A DNA stretch of 64,000 bases, from the NCBI RefSeq assembly GCF_023100725.1, contig NZ_CP095501.1, positions 1,302,001 to 1,366,000 on the forward strand. The letters are read 5' to 3'. The DNA is from Arthrobacter antioxidans (GTDB taxonomy: Bacteria; Actinomycetota; Actinomycetes; Actinomycetales; Micrococcaceae). Of the stretch, positions 1 through 10,298 are shown in pieces. The notes under the pieces are model-generated. The model was not told where the DNA came from, ran no database searches, and saw only the letters and a program-made list of their open reading frames with translations. Positions within the stretch are counted from its first letter, which is position 1. Each line of letters begins with the position of its first letter. The position numbers and the translations under genes are program-made.

Positions 1-465
1 GCCGTCGTCATCGCCTCCACCCGTGCCGCCGCCGGCACCTACGAGGACGAGTGCGGCCCGGCCATCACCCGCTGGCTCTACGACCACGGCTACGCCGTCG
101 CCGACGCCGTCGTGGTCCCCGACGGCGACGCCGTCGGCACCGCGATCGGTGCCGCCCTCGAGGCCCGCCCGGCGGTGCTGATCACGAGCGGGGGGACGGG
201 GCTCAGCCCCGACGACGCCACGCCCGAGCAGACCGCCCCGTACCTGACGCGCAGCCTGCCCGGCGTCATGGAGGCCGTCCGCCGTGCCGGGGCCGACGCC
301 GTCCCGACGGCGGTCCTCAGCCGCGGGCTGGCGGGCACCGCGGGCCCCACCTTCGTCATCAACCTGCCCGGATCGCCCGGGGGAGTCCGCGACGGACTCG
401 CCGTCCTCGCCCCGCTCATCGACCACATCTGCTCCCAGTTGGAGGGCCACAATGACCACCGGTGA
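1..465 (+). CDS. mog: Molybdenum cofactor biosynthesis protein MogA/MoaB, 5'-truncated by window edge
   Basis: Reading frame 1 is open from base 1, so the N-terminus lies outside the window; about 154 residues are visible. The motif VLITSGGTGLSPDDATPEQT (residues 59-78 of the visible part) is the hallmark MPT-binding loop of the MogA/MoaB/CinA-N fold. A PGSPGG loop near the C-terminus also fits the family. These proteins bind molybdopterin and adenylylate it before molybdate insertion, in the cytoplasm. The downstream moaE overlaps this gene by 14 bases, which supports a moco operon. MogA versus MoaB cannot be separated from this fragment. Family assignment is firm. Confidence 0.9.
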   Translation, partial: AVVIASTRAAAGTYEDECGPAITRWLYDHGYAVADAVVVPDGDAVGTAIGAALEARPAVLITSGGTGLSPDDATPEQTAPYLTRSLPGVMEAVRRAGADAVPTAVLSRGLAGTAGPTFVINLPGSPGGVRDGLAVLAPLIDHICSQLEGHNDHR

Positions 466-886
466 AGTCGTGCACGCCGCCGTCGCCGACACCCCCATCA
501 CCCCCGAGGAGGCGCACGCCGGCGTCGACTCGCCGTACTGCGGGGCCGTCGTCGGCTTCAGCGGCGTGGTGAGGGACCACGACGGCGGCCGCGACGTGAG
601 CTCGCTGAGCTACTCGGCGCACCCGAGCGCCGGACGCGTCATCCGCGAGGTGGCCGAGGAGATCGCCGCGCGGCACGACGGCATCCGGATCTGGGTGGCC
701 CACCGCGTGGGACCCCTCACGATCGGGGACCAGGCGCTCGTCGCCGCGGTCGGGGCCGCGCACCGCGGCGAGGCGTTCCGGGCCTGCTCGGACCTCGTGG
801 ACCTCGTGAAGGAGCGCGTCCCCATCTGGAAGGAACAGTTCTTCGTGGACGGCAGCGTGGAATGGGTCGGGGCAGGGGCGGAACAG

Positions 887-889
<3 letters not shown>
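452..889 (+). CDS. moaE: Molybdopterin synthase catalytic subunit MoaE
   Basis: 145 residues, the normal MoaE length. MoaE forms the large subunit of molybdopterin synthase and, with thiocarboxylated MoaD, converts precursor Z (cPMP) to molybdopterin. Visible signatures are CGAVVGFSGVVRDHDGG near residue 30 and the C-terminal catalytic stretch KERVPIWKEQFF with its conserved lysines. The ATG at 452 has GGAGGG at 441-446 as ribosome site and lies inside the 3' end of mog, so the two are probably translationally coupled. No moaD follows; dapB comes next under its own promoter, whose -10 includes this gene's stop codon. Confidence 0.95.
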
Positions 890-2166
<1,277 letters not shown>

Positions 2167-2190
2167 CAGGGTGCACGCAGGCCGAGGGCG

Positions 2191-3372
2191 TCAGTGCCGG
2201 GCGTCGGCGCGTCCGTCCCGCGCCGCGTTCGCCGCACCGGAGGCGAGCAGTTCCAGGGGTCCGCGGGACCGTACGCGCTGGAACAGGATGCCGATGGCGA
2301 TCGCGGCGGCCACCTGCAGCCAGAAGACCAGCAGCGGGTCCGGGAGCGGGACCAGCTTGTCCGCCCAGCTCATGACGCAGATGTGGAGGGCGTACAGGGT
2401 CAGCGTCATGGCCCCCGGTGCCGAGAGCGGCAGGAGCGCCTGGGGGAACCGGCGCGTGAGCAGGAGGCAGACCGCGACGACGGCCGCAGCGGAGCCCGCC
2501 ACGTGCACCAGATCGAGCGTCGTCCCGGAGTGGGGTGCGCTGACCGCGAGCCACCACCACGAGCCGGACTGGTCCACGCCCGCGAGCCCGACGTCGAGCA
2601 TCGCCTCCAGCGGGTAGCGGCTGCCGTCCGGCGTCGCCAGGAGGGCGGCGAGGCCGCCGCCGGGCCCGAGGAGCTGGGCACTGAGCAGCCTGGCCCCGGC
2701 CGCGGCGAGCACGCCCGCACCGAGGAGCCCCAGCTGCACGCCGAGCCGTGACAGGTCCAGCCGCCCGATCATCAGTCCCACGAGGATGAAGCCGAGCCAC
2801 TGCAGCACGGGGTAGTACCCGGTCAGGAAGAGGTCCGCGGCGAGCGTCGTCGGCACGAGGAAGTGCTCGAAGACCGGGTTGCCGCCCACCGAGGGCGGGT
2901 CCACGGCCGCGGTCACCAGGGGCCGCAGCAGGTAGGCGACCACCGGGGCGACCAGCAGCCAGCCGGCCGTCCACGCCGCGAGCGCCCGCAGCCGCAGGCC
3001 CACGAACGGCAGTGCCAGGAGGAACAGCACACCGTAGTGGACGAGGATGATGGCGATGTTCGTCTCCACGCCGCCGAGGACGAGCCCGATGAGGGCGATC
3101 ACGAGGGCGCGGACCGCGATGCCCGTGCGGTCGGCGGAGAGCGTCCGGTCGCGGTGGGGGACATGCCCTCCCGTCAGCAGGGCCAGCCCGATCCCCGCGA
3201 CGACGGCGAAGAGGCCTGACGCCCGGCCCGAGAACAGCAGCGCGGTCCACGTGGCGTCCGTGGTGCCCGGCGCGTAGAGCGGCAGGATGTGGGTGCTCAT
3301 CATGCCGAAGAGGGCCACGCCGCGCGCCGCGTCGATCCCGGTCAGGCGGCGGGGCGCGGACGTCGTGTGCAT
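2191..3372 (-). CDS. DUF418 / heparan-acetyltransferase-like multipass membrane protein
   Basis: 393 residues with about ten hydrophobic segments. The N-terminal motif RLTGIDAARGVALFGMMSTH is typical of the DUF1624/heparan-alpha-glucosaminide N-acetyltransferase-like domain, and the C-terminal half (GAMTLTLYALHICVMSW and after) matches DUF418 proteins. Members are predicted membrane acyltransferases acting on cell-surface glycans, but this one's substrate cannot be told. Transcribed opposite to its neighbours. On the minus strand GACCAT lies 6 bases before its ATG, a weak -10 candidate. Family good, function inferred. Confidence 0.8.
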   Translation of the reverse strand: MHTTSAPRRLTGIDAARGVALFGMMSTHILPLYAPGTTDATWTALLFSGRASGLFAVVAGIGLALLTGGHVPHRDRTLSADRTGIAVRALVIALIGLVLGGVETNIAIILVHYGVLFLLALPFVGLRLRALAAWTAGWLLVAPVVAYLLRPLVTAAVDPPSVGGNPVFEHFLVPTTLAADLFLTGYYPVLQWLGFILVGLMIGRLDLSRLGVQLGLLGAGVLAAAGARLLSAQLLGPGGGLAALLATPDGSRYPLEAMLDVGLAGVDQSGSWWWLAVSAPHSGTTLDLVHVAGSAAAVVAVCLLLTRRFPQALLPLSAPGAMTLTLYALHICVMSWADKLVPLPDPLLVFWLQVAAAIAIGILFQRVRSRGPLELLASGAANAARDGRADARH

Positions 3373-3461
3373 CCAGCCATGGTCCCACAGGCACCCTCCG
3401 CCCCGACGGCGCGGCGGCCCCGGACGCCGTGCCCGGGCACACCGGGTTCCGCCCGACCGGG

Positions 3462-3467
3462 TAACGT
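3462..3467 (+). promoter_or_regulatory. -10 element of dapA (leaderless)
   Basis: TAACGT is a TANNNT hexamer 7 bases before the dapA ATG, with no Shine-Dalgarno in between. The expected -35 area (about 3439-3444) abuts a perfect 12-base palindrome, GTGCCCGGGCAC, at 3429-3440. Confidence 0.6.
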
Positions 3468-3474
3468 TTTACCC

Positions 3475-4413
3475 ATGGCTGAAACCCCCTCCCGCATCCG
3501 CCCGTTCGGTTCGCTCGTGGCCGCCATGGTCACGCCTCTCACCGACGACGGCGGCGTCGACCTCGATGCCACCGCCGCCCTCGCCGCGAAGCTCGTCGAC
3601 GACGGCTGTGACGGCCTGGTCGTCTCGGGCACCACGGGGGAGACCTCGACGCTCGAGGACTCCGAGAAGGAGGACCTCTACCGCGTGGTCGTGGAGGCGG
3701 TGGGGGACCGCGCGCGGGTCATCGCCGGCACCGGCACGAACCACACCTCGCACTCGGTGGAGATGGCCCGCCGCGCCGAGCGTGCCGGAGCCCACGCGCA
3801 GCTCGTCGTGACGCCCTACTACAACAAGCCCACCCAGTCCGGCGTGCTGGCCCACTTCACGGCCGTGTCCGAGGCAAGCGACCTGCCGATCATGATCTAC
3901 GACATCCCGGGCCGATCGGCCATCCCCATCACCACGGACACGATGCTCCGGCTGGCGGAGAACCCCAGGATCGGCGCGTTGAAGGACGCGAAGGCGGACT
4001 TCGCCGCCGTCACGCGGGTCCTCGCCGCCACGGACCTGGACGTGTACGCGGGCGACGACGGCCTGACCCTGCCGTGGATGGCCGCCGGCGCCGTCGGGGT
4101 CGTGAGCGTCAGCGCGCAGGTCGCCACGGTCGCCTTCCGTGCGCTGGTCGACGCCGCGGCGGCGGGTGATTTCGCCGAGGCCCGCCGGATCCACTTCGAC
4201 CTCGACCCCGTGGTGCGTGCCGTGATGACCCACATCCCGGGCGCCGTCTCCGCGAAGCAGATCCTGCGCCTGCAGGGCGTGCTCACCAACGCCGTCGTCC
4301 GGCTTCCCCTCGTCGACCCGGACGAGGCCGAGCTGGCACCGGTCCTCGCCGATCTGGCCGAGGCGGGCTGGAGCATCGGGTCCCCGGGGACGCACCGGGT
4401 CGCCCGGGCATGA
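3475..4413 (+). CDS. dapA: 4-hydroxy-tetrahydrodipicolinate synthase
   Basis: 312 residues, standard length. DapA condenses pyruvate with aspartate semialdehyde, the first committed step of diaminopimelate synthesis. It is a TIM barrel with GTTGETSTL near residue 50, the YYNKPTQSG motif with catalytic Tyr at about 116, and LKDAKAD carrying the Schiff-base lysine at about residue 170. A longer upstream reading of the same frame exists from 3289, but the -10 hexamer at 3462-3467 and the family N-terminus place the start at ATG 3475. Its stop overlaps the start of rnj (ATGA), the conserved dapA-rnj pair of actinobacteria. Confidence 0.96.
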   Translation: MAETPSRIRPFGSLVAAMVTPLTDDGGVDLDATAALAAKLVDDGCDGLVVSGTTGETSTLEDSEKEDLYRVVVEAVGDRARVIAGTGTNHTSHSVEMARRAERAGAHAQLVVTPYYNKPTQSGVLAHFTAVSEASDLPIMIYDIPGRSAIPITTDTMLRLAENPRIGALKDAKADFAAVTRVLAATDLDVYAGDDGLTLPWMAAGAVGVVSVSAQVATVAFRALVDAAAAGDFAEARRIHFDLDPVVRAVMTHIPGAVSAKQILRLQGVLTNAVVRLPLVDPDEAELAPVLADLAEAGWSIGSPGTHRVARA

Positions 4414-6110
4414 GCGACGCGGCCGGCGTCGGTCCCGCCGCGAGGGCCCTGCCCCCGGCGCTGGAGCAGGGCACGCTGCGGATCGTGCCGCTCGGCGGCC
4501 TGGGGGAGATCGGCCGCAACATGGCGGTGTTCGAGATCAGCGGCAAGCTCCTGATCGTCGACTGCGGCGTGCTCTTCCCCGAGGAGACGCAGCCCGGCGT
4601 GGACCTGATCCTGCCGGACTTCTCCTTCATCGAGGACCGGCTCGACGACGTCGTCGGCCTGGTGCTCACCCACGGCCACGAGGACCATATCGGGGCGGTG
4701 CCCTATCTCCTGCGCCTGAAGGCCGACATCCCCCTCGTCGGCTCGCAGCTGACCCTCGCCCTCGTCGAGGCGAAGCTGCAGGAACACCGGATCCGCCCCT
4801 ACACCCTCACCGTGTCCGAGGGGCAGATCGAGCAGCTCGGCCCGTTCGAGTGCGAGTTCGTCGCCGTCAACCATTCGATCCCGGACGCCCTCGCGGTGTT
4901 CATCCGGACCGCGGCCGGCAACGTCCTGCACACGGGCGACTTCAAGATGGACCAGCTGCCGCTCGACGGGCGGATCACCGACCTGCGGGCGTTCGCGCGC
5001 CTCGGCGAGGAGGGCGTGGACCTCCTCATGGTCGACTCCACGAACGCCGACGTCCCGGGCTTCACGACGGCGGAGCGGGAGATCGGCCCGGTGCTCGAGA
5101 ACCTCTTCGGGCAGGTCCGGAAGCGCATCATCGTCGCCTCCTTCTCCTCCCATGTGCACCGGGTCCAGCAGGTCCTCGACGCCGCCCACGCCCACGGCCG
5201 GTTCGTCTGCTTCGCGGGCCGGTCGATGGTGCGCAACATGGCGATCGCCGCGAGGCTCGGCTACCTGAAGGTGCCGGACGGCATCCTGGTGGACATCAAG
5301 AACGTCGACGACCTGCCGGACGACCGCGTGGTCCTCATGTCCACCGGCTCGCAGGGCGAACCCATGGCGGCGCTGTCCCGCATGGCCAACGGCGACCACC
5401 GCATCACCGTGGGCAAGGGCGACACGGTGATCCTGGCGTCCTCGCTCATCCCCGGCAACGAGAACGCCGTGTACCGCGTGATCAACGGGCTCCTGAAGCT
5501 CGGCGCCGACGTGATCCACAAGGGCAACGCGAAGGTGCACGTGTCCGGCCACGCCGCGGCCGGCGAGCTCCTCTACTGCTACAACATCCTCAGGCCGCGG
5601 AACGTCATGCCCGTGCACGGCGAGACCCGGCACCTCATCGCCAACGGGAAGCTGGCGCAGCAGACGGGCGTCCCGGCGTCGAACGTCCTGCTCACCGAGG
5701 ACGGCTCGGTCATCGACCTCGTGGACGGCAGGGCCCGCGTGGTGGGAGCCGTCGAGTGCGGCTACGTGTACGTGGACGGCTCCAGCGTGGGCGGGATCAC
5801 CGACGCCGACCTCAAGGACCGACGGACCCTCGGCGAGGAGGGGTTCATCTCGATCATCACCGTGGTGAACCGCAGCACCGGCACGATCGTGTCCGGACCG
5901 GACATCCACGCGCGCGGGTTCGCCGAGGACGACGCCGTGTTCGACGAGATCAGGCCGAAGATCGCCCGGGCCCTCGAGGAGGCCGTGACGAACACGCCGG
6001 ACCACACGACGTACCAGCTGCAGCAGGTCGTCCGGCGCATCGTCGGCACCTGGGTCAACCGGGGCTACCGACGGCGCCCGATGATCATCCCGGTGGTCCT
6101 GGAGGCCTGA
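4410..6110 (+). CDS. rnj: Ribonuclease J
   Basis: 566 residues. Metallo-beta-lactamase/beta-CASP nuclease with both 5'-3' exo- and endonuclease activity in RNA maturation and decay. The zinc-site motif LTHGHEDHIGAVPYLL is at about residues 85-100, followed by HTGDFKMD and the beta-CASP block SGHAAAGELL, then VMPVHGETRHL near residue 400. The C-terminal domain is complete and length matches actinobacterial RNase J. ATG overlaps the dapA stop by 4 bases, so translation is coupled to dapA. A clear housekeeping assignment. Confidence 0.96.
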   Translation: MSDAAGVGPAARALPPALEQGTLRIVPLGGLGEIGRNMAVFEISGKLLIVDCGVLFPEETQPGVDLILPDFSFIEDRLDDVVGLVLTHGHEDHIGAVPYLLRLKADIPLVGSQLTLALVEAKLQEHRIRPYTLTVSEGQIEQLGPFECEFVAVNHSIPDALAVFIRTAAGNVLHTGDFKMDQLPLDGRITDLRAFARLGEEGVDLLMVDSTNADVPGFTTAEREIGPVLENLFGQVRKRIIVASFSSHVHRVQQVLDAAHAHGRFVCFAGRSMVRNMAIAARLGYLKVPDGILVDIKNVDDLPDDRVVLMSTGSQGEPMAALSRMANGDHRITVGKGDTVILASSLIPGNENAVYRVINGLLKLGADVIHKGNAKVHVSGHAAAGELLYCYNILRPRNVMPVHGETRHLIANGKLAQQTGVPASNVLLTEDGSVIDLVDGRARVVGAVECGYVYVDGSSVGGITDADLKDRRTLGEEGFISIITVVNRSTGTIVSGPDIHARGFAEDDAVFDEIRPKIARALEEAVTNTPDHTTYQLQQVVRRIVGTWVNRGYRRRPMIIPVVLEA

Positions 6111-6173
6111 GGGCGGCAGGTCCCGGGAGCCCGCCAGCGCGCGGGAATTCGACGGATCAGGGGAGTGGTCCGG

Positions 6174-6179
6174 TACCGT
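6174..6179 (+). promoter_or_regulatory. -10 element of ftsK fixing the start at ATG 6187
   Basis: TACCGT is a TANNNT hexamer 7 bases before ATG 6187. In-frame GTG 6178 and ATG 6181 lie too close to it to be transcribed. A GGGGAG further up (6160-6165) would instead favour GTG 6178 if the promoter lay upstream, so this is not certain. Confidence 0.5.
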
Positions 6180-6186
6180 GATGGGC

Positions 6187-9084
6187 ATGGCCACTCGAAC
6201 GTCCCCTGCCCCGCGGGGCCAGCACCAGACCCGCAGCAAGGGAGCGTCCGCCGTCGCGGGGTCCCCCCGGACCAAGGCGCCGGCCAAGCCGCCCGGCAAG
6301 GGGACCGGCCGCGCCCCGGCCAAGGCCCGGCAGGCCCCGGTGACGCCCGACCCCCGGGACGAGGACCAGCTCGCCCTCCCGCTGCGGGCCGTCCGGGCGG
6401 TCTGGATGGGCACCGCCCGCGTCATCGGCTCGGGCGTCCGCACCTTCGGCCACGACGTCAACCCGGACCGTGAGCTCCGCCGGGACGGCTCCGGCTTCTT
6501 CCTCCTCCTGCTGGCCCTCGCCGTCGCCGCCGTCGAATGGTGGGCCCTCGGCGGCACCGCCGCCGACATCGTGCACGCGGCCGCCGGCGGCACCTTCGGC
6601 TGGATGGCCCTGCTCGTCCCCTTTCTGCTCGGCATCGGCGCCGTCCGCCTGTTCCGGTACCCCGAGCGGCACCGGGCCAACAACCGCATCGCCATCGGCC
6701 AGCTCGTCATCCTCTTCGCCGGCTCCGGCATCGCCCACCTCGTCGGTGGCCGGCCCGGCCTCTCCGACGGCCTCGACGCCCTCTGGCGCGCCGGCGGTGT
6801 CGCAGGGTTCCTCGTCGCAGGGCCGCTCAGCAGCGTCCTCACGGCCTGGCCCGTGGGCATCCTGCTCGCGGCGGCGATCTTCCTCGGCCTGCTGATCGTC
6901 ACGGCCACGCCCTTCCGCCACATCCCCGCCCGGCTACGCACCCTGTACGAGCACCTGATGGGCCAGGACCCCGACGCCGCCGCCCGGCGCGACGACGGCC
7001 ACGACCAGAGCTACCTCTACGAGACCCACGGCGCCACCGCGAAGCCCGAGCCGAAGCGCCGCAAGCGCCTGTTCGGCAAGGACACGTCCGAGGCGTCCGG
7101 GAACGACCACGACCAGCACGACGACGGCGAGGGCTACGTCGGCGACGAGGCGTTCGAGCGTGCCGTCATCGAGGACGAGGAGCGCCGCGCCCGCGAGGCC
7201 GAGGCCGCCGTCCCGCCCGGCGTCCGCCGCCCCACGCGGCAGGAACTCGCCGCGGAGGAGCTCAAGCGGTCGCAGGGTATCGGCACGACGGAGCCCGCGC
7301 CCGGGCGTGAACCGGAGGGTGCCACCGAGGCCATCGACGTCGTCCCCGCCGCGAAGGCGCTGATCGTCCCGTCGACACCGGTCCAGCCGCAGGTCCCGCC
7401 CACGCCCATCCCGCAGCGCACCGAGCAGCTGCAGCTCGCCGGCGACGTCGCCTACACCCTGCCGCCGTCGGACTACCTGCCGGCCGGCACACCGCCGAAG
7501 GAGCGCTCGGAAGCCAACGACGCCGTCGTCGCCGCCCTGACCCACACCATGGACCAGTTCAACGTGGACGCGAAGGTGACCGGGTTCTCCCGCGGCCCGA
7601 CCGTGACGCGCTACGAGATCGAGCTGGCGCCGGGGACCAAGGTGGAGCGGGTGACCGCGCTGTCGAAGAACATCTCCTACGCCGTCGCCAGCTCGGACGT
7701 GCGCATCCTCTCGCCCATCCCCGGCAAGTCGGCCATCGGCATCGAGATCCCGAACACGGACCGCGAGACGGTCTCCCTCGGGGACGTGCTGCGCTCCGGC
7801 AACGCCCGCAAGACGGACCACCCCATGGTGATGGGCGTGGGCAAGGACGTCGAGGGCGGGTTCGTCGTCGCCAACCTCGCGAAGATGCCCCACCTGCTCG
7901 TGGCCGGAGCCACGGGCGCGGGCAAGTCCTCGTTCGTGAACTCCATGATCACCTCGATCCTCATGCGCTCCACGCCGGACGAGGTGCGCATGGTCATGGT
8001 GGACCCGAAGCGCGTGGAGCTCACGGCGTACGAGGGCGTGCCCCACCTCATCACGCCGATCATCACGAGTCCCAAGAAGGCCGCCGAGGCGCTGCAGTGG
8101 GTGGTCCGCGAGATGGACACGCGCTACGACGACCTGGCGAACTACGGCTACAAGCACATCGACGACTTCAACAAGGCCGTCCGGAACGGGAAGGTCGTGC
8201 CCCCCGAGGGGTCCAAGCGCGTGGTACGCCCCTACCCGTACCTGCTGGTCATCGTGGACGAGCTCGCCGACCTGATGATGGTCGCCCCGCGCGACGTCGA
8301 GGACTCGATCGTCCGCATCACCCAGCTGGCGCGCGCCGCCGGCATCCACCTCGTCCTCGCCACGCAGCGGCCGTCGGTCGACGTCGTCACCGGCCTGATC
8401 AAGGCGAACGTCCCGTCCCGCATGGCCTTCGCCACCTCCTCGGTCACCGACTCGCGCGTGGTGCTGGACCAGCCGGGCGCCGAGAAGCTGATCGGCCAGG
8501 GCGACGCGCTGTTCCTGCCCATGGGAGCGTCCAAGCCCATGCGCGTGCAGGGCGCCTGGGTGACCGAGTCGGAGATCCACCGCGTCGTCGAGCACGTGAA
8601 GGGACAGCTGCAGGCCGTCTACCGCGAGGACGTCGCGGTAGACGCGCCCAAGAAGCAGATCGACGACGACATCGGGGACGACCTCGAGGTCCTGCTCCAG
8701 GCCACCGAACTCGTGGTCACCACACAGTTCGGGTCCACGTCGATGCTGCAGCGCAAGCTCCGTGTCGGGTTCGCGAAGGCGGGTCGCCTCATGGACCTCC
8801 TCGAGTCGCGCGGGGTGGTGGGGCCGTCCGAGGGATCGAAGGCCCGCGACGTGCTGGTCAAGCCCGACGACCTCGCGCCCGTGCTGGCCGCCATGCGCGG
8901 CGACGAGCCCTCCGGCCCGACACCGCCCCAGCCGCGGGCCCAGGCGCCGATCGACCTCGTCGCGGACGATCTCGCCGCCCGGGCGCAGGCCGTCGACTAC
9001 CACGACGGCGCGGACGCGCCGGGGGGCTCCGGTGACGGCGACGACGGCGAGGACACCGACGCCTGGAACCTCACCGGCAGGTAG
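6187..9084 (+). CDS. ftsK: DNA translocase FtsK/SpoIIIE
   Basis: 965 residues. FtsK pumps chromosomal DNA through the closing septum and promotes dimer resolution. Residues 1-60 are a basic, Pro/Ala-rich tail; about 100-250 hold four membrane segments; 250-420 are a charged linker. The motor follows, with Walker A GATGAGKSS at about 574-582, Walker B LLVIVDELADLMM at about 686, and LATQRPSVDVVTG near 725. The C-terminal gamma winged-helix (about 830-905) reads KOPS DNA. Start chosen by promoter spacing; GTG 6178 or ATG 6181 would add three or two residues. The pgsA promoter overlaps this gene's stop. Confidence 0.96.
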   Translation: MATRTSPAPRGQHQTRSKGASAVAGSPRTKAPAKPPGKGTGRAPAKARQAPVTPDPRDEDQLALPLRAVRAVWMGTARVIGSGVRTFGHDVNPDRELRRDGSGFFLLLLALAVAAVEWWALGGTAADIVHAAAGGTFGWMALLVPFLLGIGAVRLFRYPERHRANNRIAIGQLVILFAGSGIAHLVGGRPGLSDGLDALWRAGGVAGFLVAGPLSSVLTAWPVGILLAAAIFLGLLIVTATPFRHIPARLRTLYEHLMGQDPDAAARRDDGHDQSYLYETHGATAKPEPKRRKRLFGKDTSEASGNDHDQHDDGEGYVGDEAFERAVIEDEERRAREAEAAVPPGVRRPTRQELAAEELKRSQGIGTTEPAPGREPEGATEAIDVVPAAKALIVPSTPVQPQVPPTPIPQRTEQLQLAGDVAYTLPPSDYLPAGTPPKERSEANDAVVAALTHTMDQFNVDAKVTGFSRGPTVTRYEIELAPGTKVERVTALSKNISYAVASSDVRILSPIPGKSAIGIEIPNTDRETVSLGDVLRSGNARKTDHPMVMGVGKDVEGGFVVANLAKMPHLLVAGATGAGKSSFVNSMITSILMRSTPDEVRMVMVDPKRVELTAYEGVPHLITPIITSPKKAAEALQWVVREMDTRYDDLANYGYKHIDDFNKAVRNGKVVPPEGSKRVVRPYPYLLVIVDELADLMMVAPRDVEDSIVRITQLARAAGIHLVLATQRPSVDVVTGLIKANVPSRMAFATSSVTDSRVVLDQPGAEKLIGQGDALFLPMGASKPMRVQGAWVTESEIHRVVEHVKGQLQAVYREDVAVDAPKKQIDDDIGDDLEVLLQATELVVTTQFGSTSMLQRKLRVGFAKAGRLMDLLESRGVVGPSEGSKARDVLVKPDDLAPVLAAMRGDEPSGPTPPQPRAQAPIDLVADDLAARAQAVDYHDGADAPGGSGDGDDGEDTDAWNLTGR

Positions 9085-9087
9085 CCT
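9082..9087 (+). promoter_or_regulatory. -10 element of pgsA (leaderless), overlapping ftsK stop
   Basis: TAGCCT matches TANNNT. The pgsA GTG follows after 6 bases. The first three bases are the ftsK stop codon TAG, the same arrangement as at moaE/dapB. Confidence 0.6.
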
Positions 9088-9093
9088 GAGAGT

Positions 9094-9681
9094 GTGACTA
9101 GCTCCCCGAGCCCGGCCGTGCCGGTCCTGAACATCGCGAACGTCCTCACGGTCGTCCGCATCCTCATGGTGCCGTTCTTCGTCTGGTTCCTCCTGCTCGA
9201 CGACGGCCGCGACGGGCTGTTCCGCTGGCTCGCCGTCCTGGTCTTCGCGGTGGCGATCTACACCGACAAGCTCGACGGCGACCTCGCCCGCAGCCGGGGC
9301 CTCATCACGGACTTCGGCAAGATCGCCGACCCGATCGCCGACAAGCTGCTCATCGGCTCGGCCCTCGTGATGCTGTCCGTCCTGGGCGAACTCTGGTGGT
9401 GGGTCACCATCGTCATCCTGGTCCGCGAGATCGGGATCACGCTCCTGCGGTTCGCGGTGATCCGGTACGGGGTCATGCCGGCCTCGCGCGGGGGCAAGCT
9501 GAAGACCGTCGTCCAGACCGTCGCCATCCTGCTGTTCCTCATCCCGCTGCAGTCCATCGCCGGCGACTGGGCCTGGTGGCCCGCCGCCGCGGTCATGGCG
9601 GCCGCCGTCGTGATCACGGTGGTGACCGGCGTCGACTACGTGGTCCAGGCCATCCGGCTCCGGGCCGCCGCCCGCTCGTGA
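9094..9681 (+). CDS. pgsA: CDP-diacylglycerol--glycerol-3-phosphate 3-phosphatidyltransferase
   Basis: 195 residues, GTG start. A multipass membrane enzyme making phosphatidylglycerol phosphate from CDP-diacylglycerol. The CDP-alcohol phosphotransferase signature is clear: DKLDGDLARSRG followed by the GKIADPIADK half, giving the D-x2-D-G-x2-A-R-x8-G-x3-D-x3-D pattern at about residues 52-78. Several hydrophobic segments surround it. The start is set by the -10 hexamer overlapping the ftsK stop. The stop overlaps the GTG of the next gene, so pgsA and pncC are co-transcribed. Confidence 0.95.
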   Translation: MTSSPSPAVPVLNIANVLTVVRILMVPFFVWFLLLDDGRDGLFRWLAVLVFAVAIYTDKLDGDLARSRGLITDFGKIADPIADKLLIGSALVMLSVLGELWWWVTIVILVREIGITLLRFAVIRYGVMPASRGGKLKTVVQTVAILLFLIPLQSIAGDWAWWPAAAVMAAAVVITVVTGVDYVVQAIRLRAAARS

Positions 9682-10175
9682 CCGGCACGGGACCGGCCGC
9701 CGACGTCGTCGACCAGGCCACGCGCCGCGGCCTCACGGTGGCCACGGCCGAGTCCCTGACGGCCGGCATGGTCGCCGCCTCGCTCGCCGACGTCCCGGGT
9801 GCCTCCGCGGTGCTGCAGGGCGGGGTAATCGCCTATCAGAACTCTGTCAAGCAGAACCTTCTGGACGTCGACGCCGGACTTCTTTCGAGCGCGGGGGCCG
9901 TCGACCCGCGCGTCGCAGCGGCGATGGCCGACGGCGCGAGGGCCGCGTTCTCCGCGGACATCGGGGTCGCCACGACCGGCGTCGCGGGACCCTCGGCGCA
10001 CGACGGGAAGCCCGTGGGGACCGTGTTCACGGCGATCTCCACCCCGTCGGGCACGGCGACGTTCGAGCATCACTTCGTCGGAGACCGCGACGCGATCAGG
10101 TCCGCTTCCCGTGACGCGGTGCTCGTCGAGCTCCTCGAGGCCCTGATCGGGGGAACAAACAATCGCCGGGGGTAG
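9678..10175 (+). CDS. pncC: Nicotinamide-nucleotide amidohydrolase PncC (CinA C-terminal domain)
   Basis: 165 residues. It consists only of the CinA C-terminal domain, which deamidates nicotinamide mononucleotide for NAD recycling; the N-terminal MoaB-like half of full CinA is absent, as usual in actinobacteria. Family motifs seen are TVATAESLTAGMVAA near residue 20, GGVIAYQNSVKQ near 55 and GVAGPS near 110. GTG start overlaps the pgsA stop. Part of the conserved actinobacterial order pgsA-cinA-clgR-recA. Confidence 0.92.
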   Translation: MTGTGPAADVVDQATRRGLTVATAESLTAGMVAASLADVPGASAVLQGGVIAYQNSVKQNLLDVDAGLLSSAGAVDPRVAAAMADGARAAFSADIGVATTGVAGPSAHDGKPVGTVFTAISTPSGTATFEHHFVGDRDAIRSASRDAVLVELLEALIGGTNNRRG

Positions 10176-10204
10176 TTATAAACCATGTCGGCCGTTGATA
10201 AGGT
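10176..10204 (+). promoter_or_regulatory. Candidate clgR promoter
   Basis: TTATAA at 10176-10181 and TAAGGT at 10199-10204 are separated by 17 bases, a plausible -35/-10 pair. The predicted RNA would carry a leader of about 90 bases. I could not see a convincing ClgR box here. Confidence 0.35.
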
Positions 10205-10298
10205 TGGCGACTCAGGCTCAAGCAGAACGGGCAGGTCATCATCACGGGGCGGACGTCCATCGGGCGCCGCCGCATTATGAGGGAGCAAGGCGATCCAG

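Noticed and set aside
3897..6941. A 1014-codon open frame on the minus strand across dapA, rnj and ftsK
   Set aside because: It lies antisense to three well-conserved genes. Its translation is His/Asp/Val/Arg-rich, as expected for the shadow of high-GC coding DNA, and shows no domain.
6934..9003. A 689-codon minus-strand frame inside ftsK
   Set aside because: Antisense shadow of ftsK with His/Asp/Gly-rich low-complexity translation.
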